A stretch of DNA of 6,108 bases from Deltaproteobacteria bacterium (GTDB taxonomy: Bacteria; Myxococcota_A; Polyangia; Haliangiales; Haliangiaceae), in contig JACCQV010000025.1 of NCBI GenBank assembly GCA_013813945.1, forward strand, positions 1 to 6,108. Direction: 5' to 3'. Below the pieces are notes generated by a model that was not told the origin of the DNA, did not search any database, and worked only from the letters and a program-made list of their open reading frames with translations. Shown here one piece after another: positions 1 to 6,108 of this stretch. The stretch's first letter is position 1; the number at the start of each line of letters is the position of its first letter. The position numbers and the translations under genes are program-made.

Positions 1-3000
1 GCGACGTTGTACATCTTGCCCGTCGACGTGGCGTTGGTGCCGTAGGTGCCCAGGTTGACGTCGGAGGTCTCGGTCGTGACGAAGATCTGATCGTTGACCA
101 CATAGGCCTGCGACCAACCACGCTCGCCACTGCCGAGCGGAACCTTGATCGGGATGTACGTCGACCCCGAGCTCTCGTTCAATCGGGTCGTGCTCGTCAC
201 CGGGTATGCGAGCGACACCGCCATCAGGTAGTGCTGAGTGGGGTACGTGCACTGTAGAGCCACCATCACACAGCCCCACGTGACCGTTCCTGTCGTATCC
301 ACGTACCCGCCGTCCGTGAACACGACGTACTGGGTACTGCCGAATCCGTAGAGCGCGGCCTTGGCACCGATCGGGTGGAAGTCAGTCGAGAACTGGAACA
401 TCGGGATGTCCGCGCCGGTGATCGTAGCATTCGTCGTGTAGCGGCTTCGACCGGTCGCTGGATCGAGGACCCAGACGCTTCCGTAGAGGTCCGTGACCAC
501 GATGTCGGTCATGAAGCCATTGAGGCCGACCAGCGACTTGTCCACGCTGGTTGCACCTCCCGGAACGCCGCTCGGGGGCGGTAATCCGTTCGCAGCCGTA
601 TGACCTGCCTCGGTGGTGTACTTGTACGCGAACCGCGTGTCCTGGTTGGCGGGGATCCCGTCCGGGTTGTTGGAAACACCCCAGAGGTCCGTACCGTCGT
701 CGGTGTTGACCGCGGTGACGACGAGCGCAGAGCCCGCGGTTCCACCGTTGTTGGTCACGAGGATGGTGACGTTCTTCGTCGTGGTGCCGATCGTCGCCGC
801 GCCCGACGCGATCGTGAGACCGACGCCGAGGTCGTACGTACCGGGCGTCGAGCTCGAGGTGCGCTCCCAGAGCACCTGGGGATCCTGCGGGTTCGTGACG
901 TCGAGGGCGATGACGGCCGGAGTTGCATCGGCAGAGCTCGACGATCCGGTGCCGGTCTGGAAGATCAGGACGGTCTTCCAGAAGTAGATCCCGTTGTTAT
1001 TCCAGTTGCCGCGAACATCGAGGACGCGCGGTGAGCCGTCGACGCGAGCGGTGTTGTAGCGAAGGTTCTTGAGGTTCGAGCGCGGAACATACGCCCACAG
1101 CTCGCGGCCGAGGACGTCGCAGCCCTTGGTCGCGTCGACGCTGGCGCACACGGCGTGGAGCATGCCGTCGGTGGCTCCGAAGTAAGCGACCGTCGGGCGC
1201 TGCCCGGTGAACGGGGCCGCCGGCCTGGCGACCGTGCTTGCCGGGATCACGGCGACGGTGGAGCGATCGACACCGCCGAGACCCGGACTGAAGGTGCCGC
1301 TGCCGTCGTCGACCCCGGCGAGCACACGACTGATCACCGTGTCGTAGTGCGCATCGGTAAATGTAGAGGTCGTATCGTTGGGAAGCACGAGCGCCTTCAG
1401 CGTCGCGCGGTTCGTGGTGTCCGCGGTCTTGAGCATCACGCGCGCGGGCTTGCTCGTGCGGCCACTGGTCGGCGCGGTGGTGGTCGTCCACACCGAGCGG
1501 CACGTGCCCTTGAAGTCGAGGGTACAGCCGGTGAGAGTCGCCGGCGGGATCGCCGTCGCGGCGTCGAACAGCACGTTGGTCGGGGACGCATCGAACGCGT
1601 TGGCGGTCGTGGTGATCGTGCTCGCCTTGCGTGCACGCATGTGACCGCGCTGCGCCGGGAACGTGAAGGCGTCGACGTCCGCCGTGTTGTAGACACCCGA
1701 CACCGTCCGGGGCACCGGGTACTGCTTCAGGTTGGCCGGATACGCGAGCGTCGAGATCGGGTCCGGGTACGTGACATACGTGTACTCGAACGAGCCCTGA
1801 ACGATCGCCGCTTCTCCGCCGATCGCCGCCGTGATCGGGTTCGATCGCGAGATCTCCCTCTTGATCGGCGCCTGCTCCTTGCGCAGCGTCGGCGTCGCGA
1901 GAATCGCGCTGAGCACGAGCTTGAGCTGCGCCTGCTGACCGCCTGGAGTGATGTTGTTACCGGGGCTGTAGAACGCGATGCCGTTGTCGACATCGTTGAG
2001 GTAGCGACCATAGACGTAGAGGTCGGTGATGTCGGCCGAAGTGCTCGTGCCGGTGTCATCGCAACCAGCCGGCGACGTCGCGCCGTTGGTTCCGGTGTCC
2101 TTGTGATTGGTGCAGTTGACGCTGGAGTTTCGTTCCGCGGTCAGCAACCGCCGCAGCGTGTTCGGTGCGGTCAAGAACGTCGACGAATAGAGATCGGTCG
2201 AGCCGCTGACCCGGTCGAAGCTGGCCGGCGAGCCCGCCGCGAAGTCGGGGGGCAGGTCGCCGTACTGGGAGAACAGGTTGGTCGGGTAACGGAAGATCAG
2301 CGTCTTCGTCGCGGTCTCGTTGATGCCGCTCGTGTTCAGCGACAGGCCGGTTCCCGCGAGGCCGAGGGTTCCCTTCTGCGCCGCACATTCCTCCGCCAGC
2401 TTGATGCCGCTACTGGCGAACATGATGTTGCCAGCGCTGTAGATGCCCGGCACCGCTGTGGCGAACTCCTTGATCTTCGTCAGGGTCGTGGCACACGACG
2501 AAGAGGCTCCGATGTCGAACCATGCCCAGGTGAAGCTACCGCCGTCGGCGTGGGTGGCCTTGAGCAGATCGGCCTGGACGTTTGCCTCGGACATCACACA
2601 CGCGACCGTGTTGCGGTACGTGAACGTTCCGTTCACGCAGGCGCCGGACTCCGTGTCATCGAGGTTTGCCGTCGCGAGCCAGTTCTTGAGCAAGTTGCCG
2701 TCGATCAGCGCGATCCGCGGCGGGGCATAGTCGACCTTCATCGAGACCGGGAGCTGGTTGTCGTTCTTGACGTACGCACCGCTGACCTTCGCCTTGGTGA
2801 AGTCCTGCCACGAGAAGTGCGCGGTCTCGTTGACCTCCCACATCGTGACCGCCCTGAAGTCGAGGCAATCGAGACCCGACGTGCCGCAGTTGCGTCCAGA
2901 GCCGATGCGAGTCGCCCAGAACGCATCGAAGGCCGGACGATCGGCGGCAGCGATCACGAACGCGCCGCCGCGTACGGGAAACGCGCCCATCGAATAGCTG

Positions 3001-3584
3001 CCGGCGGTCCCCGACAGGGTGAACGGTGAGCTGGCCGCGCTGGTCAGCTTGCGCACCGGCGCGGATTGCAGTGCGGGGATCGCGGGAAGCGGCGAACCGC
3101 TCGACGGGGGGTTGGCGCCATTCGACAGGATCCAGAAGTCGACATCCTTCTCCGTCCAGGTGTCGGAGACGCTCGTGTTCTGACCCGGTGCCTTGGTCGG
3201 ATTGACGACCCAGTACACGGGAACGCCGTACTGCATCAACCGGTAGACGAGCCCGTACGCGCGGTTCATGCCGTCGCCGTTTGCGACAGGATTCGAGCAC
3301 CACGTCGGAGCACTCGTGGTCGTGGCCACGACGTCGCCCGGCCGGGTCGGGTTCTGATGGCAGCGATCCATCGGGATCACGATCGCCTTCTGCGAGCTGG
3401 AGCCGACGAAGTCGCGCGTGCAGCATCCGGTCGTCGATGGCGTACACGCGGGCGGCGACACGGGACAGGTCACGCCATCCGTCACCTGCGCGTGTGCGCT
3501 ACGTGGGACGGCGAGTCCAAGACCGGCACTCACGACGACGAGTGCCACCAAAGAGACGACGTGGCTACCAGGCTTGACGTGCAT
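1..3584 (-). CDS. pilY1: PilY1-like type IV pilus tip/biogenesis protein (3' end cut by window edge)
   Basis: One uninterrupted minus-strand frame from the ATG at 3584 to base 1: at least 1194 residues, no stop seen. Residues 1-32 look like a Sec signal peptide (basic start, hydrophobic core about 9-26, AHA|Q cleavage near 32), so the protein is exported. Residues 33 to about 440 match no domain I recognise; Cys lie at 40, 47, 54, 55, 75 and 96. About 640-1194 carries PilY1/Neisseria PilC beta-propeller signatures: RGHMRARK (646-653), GATDGMLHAV (803-812), ELWAYVPRSNLKNL (828-841), VIALDVTNPQDPQVLWE (891-907), a PQQ-repeat-like VVTAVNTDDGTDLWG (955-969) and DLYGSVWVLDPATG (1032-1045). In this family the propeller and the minor pilins prime pilus assembly and sit at the pilus tip, while the variable N-terminal part often adheres or senses surfaces. 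The start overlaps the minor pilin gene by 20 bases and has its own AGGGAG. The family call is firm; the N-terminal role is unknown. Confidence 0.93.
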   Translation of the reverse strand, partial: MHVKPGSHVVSLVALVVVSAGLGLAVPRSAHAQVTDGVTCPVSPPACTPSTTGCCTRDFVGSSSQKAIVIPMDRCHQNPTRPGDVVATTTSAPTWCSNPVANGDGMNRAYGLVYRLMQYGVPVYWVVNPTKAPGQNTSVSDTWTEKDVDFWILSNGANPPSSGSPLPAIPALQSAPVRKLTSAASSPFTLSGTAGSYSMGAFPVRGGAFVIAAADRPAFDAFWATRIGSGRNCGTSGLDCLDFRAVTMWEVNETAHFSWQDFTKAKVSGAYVKNDNQLPVSMKVDYAPPRIALIDGNLLKNWLATANLDDTESGACVNGTFTYRNTVACVMSEANVQADLLKATHADGGSFTWAWFDIGASSSCATTLTKIKEFATAVPGIYSAGNIMFASSGIKLAEECAAQKGTLGLAGTGLSLNTSGINETATKTLIFRYPTNLFSQYGDLPPDFAAGSPASFDRVSGSTDLYSSTFLTAPNTLRRLLTAERNSSVNCTNHKDTGTNGATSPAGCDDTGTSTSADITDLYVYGRYLNDVDNGIAFYSPGNNITPGGQQAQLKLVLSAILATPTLRKEQAPIKREISRSNPITAAIGGEAAIVQGSFEYTYVTYPDPISTLAYPANLKQYPVPRTVSGVYNTADVDAFTFPAQRGHMRARKASTITTTANAFDASPTNVLFDAATAIPPATLTGCTLDFKGTCRSVWTTTTAPTSGRTSKPARVMLKTADTTNRATLKALVLPNDTTSTFTDAHYDTVISRVLAGVDDGSGTFSPGLGGVDRSTVAVIPASTVARPAAPFTGQRPTVAYFGATDGMLHAVCASVDATKGCDVLGRELWAYVPRSNLKNLRYNTARVDGSPRVLDVRGNWNNNGIYFWKTVLIFQTGTGSSSSADATPAVIALDVTNPQDPQVLWERTSSSTPGTYDLGVGLTIASGAATIGTTTKNVTILVTNNGGTAGSALVVTAVNTDDGTDLWGVSNNPDGIPANQDTRFAYKYTTEAGHTAANGLPPPSGVPGGATSVDKSLVGLNGFMTDIVVTDLYGSVWVLDPATGRSRYTTNATITGADIPMFQFSTDFHPIGAKAALYGFGSTQYVVFTDGGYVDTTGTVTWGCVMVALQCTYPTQHYLMAVSLAYPVTSTTRLNESSGSTYIPIKVPLGSGERGWSQAYVVNDQIFVTTETSDVNLGTYGTNATSTGKMYNV

Positions 3585-4101
3585 AGGAGCTCCCTGTCGC
3601 GTGATAGACGAGGACCCGGTGGTTCCGGGTCTGCGAAGTGTCGGTGACGTAGATCGTCGACGCGGTCGCCGATCCATCGGGCAGGAAATAGATGTCGTAG
3701 CGTGCCGTGCTCTGCGCTGGCGTCTGCCCGGCGGGCCTTGCGGTGACCTCCGCGCCGAACAGCGACACGCCCTTGGGGATCCTGAGGCGCTGCACGAACG
3801 CAGCGGTTCCCGGGACGAAGTTCGACATCGCCATGCCCGATGTCGCTGCCTGCCAGACATTGATCTCGGGCGTGCCCATCTCGAAGTGGATCGCGACGAG
3901 GTGAATCTTGCGCGTCGACAGCGCGCGGGTCCGCGCGTAGTTCAGCGTGGTCGCGAGCTCGGTCGACATGCTGGTGGCGTTCGCGCCGTAGGTCCTGCCG
4001 CTGACGCTGACCAGCAGTGCCGCGAGCACACCGATGATCGCAACCACCACTCCGAGCTCGATGAGCGTGAAGCCACGCTGGCGATCGTGGCGCGCGATCA
4101 C
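3565..4101 (-). CDS. GspH/FimT-type minor prepilin (FimU/FimT-like pseudopilin)
   Basis: 178 residues from a GTG start to TAG. A short basic leader (residues 1-10, ending RQRG) is followed by FTLIELGVVVAIIGVLAALL: a class III prepilin signal, to be cut by the PilD-type peptidase after Gly10, with Glu15 as mature Glu5. The hydrophobic helix serves as membrane anchor and pilus-core segment. After it comes the GspH/FimT pattern: an amphipathic stretch TELATTLNYARTRALSTRK (about 48-66), a strand LVAIHFEMG, and a C-terminal YDIYFLPDGSATASTIYV segment resembling the conserved F-x-P-x-G-x-A region of GspH-domain proteins. It lacks Pro22 of major pilins and has no cysteines, both compatible with a minor pilin. 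In type IVa systems this subunit joins other minor pilins and PilY1 in the priming/tip complex. Its start overlaps the upstream pilin stop (GTGA) and its end overlaps the PilY1 start by 20 bases, so the three are probably translated together. A type II secretion GspH is the alternative; adjacent PilY1 argues for a pilus. Confidence 0.88.
   Translation of the reverse strand: MIARHDRQRGFTLIELGVVVAIIGVLAALLVSVSGRTYGANATSMSTELATTLNYARTRALSTRKIHLVAIHFEMGTPEINVWQAATSGMAMSNFVPGTAAFVQRLRIPKGVSLFGAEVTARPAGQTPAQSTARYDIYFLPDGSATASTIYVTDTSQTRNHRVLVYHATGSSYARQAW
3590..3595 (-). promoter_or_regulatory. Ribosome binding site of the PilY1 gene
   Basis: AGGGAG on the minus strand, five bases (CTCCT) before the ATG at 3584-3582. 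It lies inside the 3' end of the minor pilin reading frame, which supports this ATG as the true start and suggests translational coupling. It is followed by the secretion signal expected of PilY1. Confidence 0.75.
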
Positions 4102-4634
4102 TTGCCCTCGTTCTGAACCTGGATCGACGAGTCCAGGCTGCTCGTGAGGTACGTGGAATTTGTTCCGGTCTGACCGTCGAGGTCACAGGTCGCGAGCGCG
4201 TAGTACCAGCCGTTCGCCGGATTGGTCTGCAGCGAGAATCCCGATGGAGGAGTCGGAGCGACCCCGGCCGCGCCGGTGACGACCGCGTAGCTACAACGCA
4301 GCGACTGCTCGGGTGCGTGGATTCGCAGCGCGGTCCAATCGGCCGTGGCCTCGCAGGTCGCGATGCTCTGTGCCTGCGCGCTCGGGGTCGACGGACATGC
4401 CGCCATGACGCGGTAGCTACCGTTCTCGCTCTTGAAGATCTCTTGCTTCGTCGAGATCTCCGCGAACATCGCGTTGACCTCGCTGCTGCCTTTGACCTTG
4501 CGGCTCTCGCTCATGAACTGCGGAACAACGACAGCCGCGAGGATCCCGATGACCACGACGACCACCATGATCTCGATCAGCGTGAACCCGCGCTCATCTC
4601 GCAAGCGGGCCCTAGTAATGGACGCCATAGCCAT
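4098..4634 (-). CDS. Type IV pilin-like prepilin (PilA/PilE-like) with four cysteines
   Basis: 178 residues from the ATG at 4634 to TGA. This start is chosen because AGGA lies six bases upstream; an in-frame GTG at 4652 has no such site, and ATG at 4628 is a further option. The 16-residue leader ends DERG and is followed by FTLIEIMVVVVVIGILAAVVVPQF, the canonical class III signal and N-terminal helix, with Glu21 (mature 5) and Pro38 (mature 22). The helix continues through EVNAMFAEISTKQEIFKSENGSY, typical of type IVa pilins. The globular part has Cys80, 94, 114 and 150, probably two disulphides after export, and ends WYYALATCDLDGQTG...NEGK, a tail style I associate with myxobacterial pilins. 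After processing it would be inserted in the inner membrane and assembled into a pilus. Being first in a minor-pilin/PilY1 cluster, it may be a tip subunit rather than the main fibre pilin; sequence alone does not decide this. Confidence 0.9.
   Translation of the reverse strand: MAMASITRARLRDERGFTLIEIMVVVVVIGILAAVVVPQFMSESRKVKGSSEVNAMFAEISTKQEIFKSENGSYRVMAACPSTPSAQAQSIATCEATADWTALRIHAPEQSLRCSYAVVTGAAGVAPTPPSGFSLQTNPANGWYYALATCDLDGQTGTNSTYLTSSLDSSIQVQNEGK
4105..4109 (-). promoter_or_regulatory. Weak ribosome binding site of the minor prepilin gene
   Basis: GAGGG on the minus strand lies only three bases before the GTG start at 4101-4099, inside the last codons of the upstream pilin. The short spacing and GTG start suggest that translation depends partly on ribosomes finishing the upstream gene through the GTGA overlap. 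Confidence 0.45.
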
Positions 4635-4636
4635 CG

Positions 4637-4663
4637 ACCATCCTACCACCACGCGAGGATGAT
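4637..4663 (-). other. Possible hairpin covering the pilin ribosome binding site
   Basis: On the minus strand ATCATCCT (4663-4656) can pair with AGGATGGT (4644-4637) across an 11-base loop: eight pairs, one of them G-U. The 3' arm contains the AGGA ribosome binding site of the pilin gene, so the fold could restrict its translation. It lies in the 59-base gap (4635-4693) between the M16 stop and the pilin start. I see no convincing -35/-10 or -24/-12 promoter in this gap. A stem of this size can arise by chance. Confidence 0.3.
4641..4644 (-). promoter_or_regulatory. Ribosome binding site that decides the pilin start
   Basis: AGGA on the minus strand, six bases before the ATG at 4634-4632. 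It favours this ATG over the GTG at 4652, which is preceded by CATCATCCTCGC without a purine-rich site. The same four bases fall in the 3' arm of a possible hairpin at 4637-4663. Confidence 0.6.
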
Positions 4664-4693
4664 GAGAACTGAACGTCGAATGGTCTCGATCAG

Positions 4694-6108
4694 TTATCGA
4701 AGTGGTCGACCGTCGGTGTCCAGCTCCATCAGCCCACCCTGGCCCACATCACCGCGCGCCGCGAGATCGGTGAGTGCGTCGCGCAGGGTCAGCGGCTTTC
4801 CATCCTTGGTGAGCGGAACGTCCTTACCGTCCTGGCGGACAATCACGGGAGCATTGCCATCACCGACGACGAGGTAGACCGCCTGGTCCGGCTTGAGTTG
4901 CTTGCTCGCCGCCGCCTTGACCTGCGCCTCCGTGACCTTCGCCACCTTCTCCACATAACTGTTGTAGTAATCGAGAGGTAGGCCGAAGTAGACCAGCCCG
5001 CGGTACTGGCCGAGCGCGGCCTGAGCGGTCGAAAACCGACCCGGGAGGCCGAGGATCGCCCCCTGCCTCTCACGCTCGAGCTCGTCCTTGTCGACCGGCT
5101 TCTCGCCGCGTGCGAGGCGCTTCACCTCGCGGTCGATCTCGAGGAGGGTCTGGTACGTCGAGTCGGTGCGCACCGATGCGCTCGCATTGAAGGTTCCGTA
5201 CTGCCTCGAGTAGCCAAATCCGCCACGCGCTCCGTACGAGTAGCCCTTGTCCTCCCGCAGATTCATGTTGATCCGGCTCGAGAAGCCGCCACCGAACACC
5301 GACGCCATCATCGAGTTCGCGAAGTAGTCGGCTGCCGTGCGCTTCGGGCCGAAGTGCATCAGCGAGACCTGCGACTGCGCGGCATTCGCGACGTGCACGA
5401 AGAAGATGCGGCCCTTGGGTCCCTTGGGTGCGGGCATCGCCGGCACCCTGCCCGCGTTGCCCTTCCAGGTTGCGAGCTGCTCGCCATCGAACAGCGCGCG
5501 CACCTGCGCCTCGGTGAGATCGCCGACCACGAACAGCCGCGCATTGCCCGGCTTGAGCCACTTCGTTGCGTAGGCCTTGCAATCGTCGAGGGTGATCGCC
5601 TTCAGCGACTCCTCGGTGATCACCGTGCCGTACGGGTGCGTTGCGCCGTAGAGCACGGGGCCGCTGACCCGACCGGCCACCGACCCGGCGTTGCCCTTGG
5701 ACTGCTTCACGTTCTCGATCCGGCGCTTCACCATGCGCTCGAAGTCCGACGCTCGGAACCCGGGTGAGCGCAGCGTGTCGACGAACAAGGCGAACGTCGG
5801 AGCGAGGTGCTTGCTCAAGCTCCCGAGCTGGAGGCCCTGGGAGTCATCACCGGCGTAGCTCGAGATGTTCGAGGCGACGTCAGCGAGCGCCTCGGCATAC
5901 TGGATCTTGTCGAGGGCGACGGTCCCTTCGGTCAGCATGCTCATGCAGACTCCCGACAGGCCTTCCTTGCCCTTCGGATCCACCATCGCCCCGCCGTCGA
6001 AGTTGAGATCGATCGAGACGAGCGGCAGTGCGTGCTGCTCGACCAGATAGACCTTGATTCCGTTCTTCAGCGTGAACGGCTTGACGTTCGGAAGGCGGAA
6101 CGGACGCG
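4694..6108 (-). CDS. M16B peptidase-family protein lacking the zinc site (5' end cut by window edge)
   Basis: The open frame enters at 6106 and ends at TAA (4696-4694), giving 470 visible residues. Only the start and any signal peptide are probably missing, as M16B proteins are usually about 420-500 residues. The visible N-terminus follows the family: FTLKNGIKVYLVEQHALPLVSI, then GGAMVDPKGKEGLS and MLTEGT. Where active members have the zinc-binding HXXEH (GLAHFLEHML type), this one has GLSGVCMSML (visible residues 49-58, bases 5962-5933), so all three key residues are replaced. The second half keeps LREDKGYSYG (283-292), the R/Y motif found in the C-terminal half of M16B subunits, where it takes part in substrate handling. 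This combination is known from non-catalytic subunits of two-chain M16B peptidases, so I predict a partner with HXXEH, probably encoded just beyond the right edge. It is upstream of the pilin by 59 bases on the same strand. Location is probably periplasmic or outer-membrane associated, but the signal is outside the window. Confidence 0.9.
   Translation of the reverse strand, partial: RPFRLPNVKPFTLKNGIKVYLVEQHALPLVSIDLNFDGGAMVDPKGKEGLSGVCMSMLTEGTVALDKIQYAEALADVASNISSYAGDDSQGLQLGSLSKHLAPTFALFVDTLRSPGFRASDFERMVKRRIENVKQSKGNAGSVAGRVSGPVLYGATHPYGTVITEESLKAITLDDCKAYATKWLKPGNARLFVVGDLTEAQVRALFDGEQLATWKGNAGRVPAMPAPKGPKGRIFFVHVANAAQSQVSLMHFGPKRTAADYFANSMMASVFGGGFSSRINMNLREDKGYSYGARGGFGYSRQYGTFNASASVRTDSTYQTLLEIDREVKRLARGEKPVDKDELERERQGAILGLPGRFSTAQAALGQYRGLVYFGLPLDYYNSYVEKVAKVTEAQVKAAASKQLKPDQAVYLVVGDGNAPVIVRQDGKDVPLTKDGKPLTLRDALTDLAARGDVGQGGLMELDTDGRPLR

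Noticed and set aside
1155..3029. Plus-strand open frame of 624 codons as a gene
   Set aside because: It is antisense to a continuous PilY1 frame with clear family motifs; its Arg-rich composition and lack of motifs mark it as a shadow.
2656..3447. Minus-strand frame of 263 codons inside the PilY1 N-terminal part
   Set aside because: Out-of-frame with PilY1, Arg-rich, no recognisable pattern and no sign of a frameshift, since the PilY1 frame is intact throughout.
2260..3490. A von Willebrand A adhesion domain in the PilY1 N-terminus
   Set aside because: Looked for the DxSxS metal-site motif common in PilY1 N-termini; none is visible.
3530..4186. Minus-strand frame of 218 codons over the minor pilin
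   Set aside because: Arg/Ala-rich out-of-frame shadow of the GspH/FimT gene, which has a clear prepilin signal in the other frame.
4635..4652. GTG at 4652 as the pilin start (184 residues)
   Set aside because: It has no ribosome binding site and gives a needlessly long leader; the ATG at 4634 has AGGA at good spacing.
4635..4693. Sigma-54 promoter in front of the pilin gene
   Set aside because: No GG/GC pair with the -24/-12 (TGGC...TTGC) spacing could be found in the gap.
4694..5986. ATG at 5986 as the true start of the M16 protein
   Set aside because: The frame stays open to the window edge and the upstream residues (FTLKNGIKVYLVEQHALPLVSI) are conserved M16 N-terminal sequence, so the gene starts beyond the window.

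Overview
The window is a high-GC stretch (codon third positions mostly G or C) whose genes all lie on the minus strand, so the transcription order runs from right to left. Gene content and protein style (a PilA-like pilin ending in a CD-x-DG segment followed by an NEGK tail, a GspH/FimT-type minor pilin, a very large PilY1, and an M16B peptidase-like protein) point to a member of the Myxococcota or a relative among the former Deltaproteobacteria. This assignment is by protein style only; no rRNA or other marker is present.

Layout in transcription order: (1) 6108-4694, an M16B (insulinase/processing-peptidase fold) protein, cut by the right edge at its N-terminus. It has lost the HXXEH zinc site but keeps the C-terminal-half R/Y motif, so it looks like the non-catalytic partner of a two-subunit peptidase. 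(2) A 59-base gap containing a possible hairpin over the next ribosome binding site. (3) 4634-4098, a type IV pilin-like prepilin with class III leader, mature Glu5, Pro22 and four cysteines. (4) 4101-3565, a GspH/FimT-like minor prepilin whose GTG start overlaps the previous stop as GTGA. (5) 3584-1, a PilY1-like protein of at least 1194 residues that starts 20 bases inside the minor pilin gene and runs off the left edge. It occupies more than half of the window and is easily missed because it has no stop inside it.

Genes 3 to 5 are a translationally coupled type IVa pilus priming module: minor pilins plus PilY1 form the complex at the pilus tip that starts pilus assembly and often carries adhesion. 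The M16 protein is upstream in the same direction and may be co-transcribed, but a functional link is inference. The most open questions are the large unassigned N-terminal region of PilY1 (about residues 33-440), its apparently degenerate calcium loop, and the inactive M16 subunit. No RNA genes, mobile elements, CRISPR arrays or integration sites were seen. There is no gene-free stretch over 300 bases.
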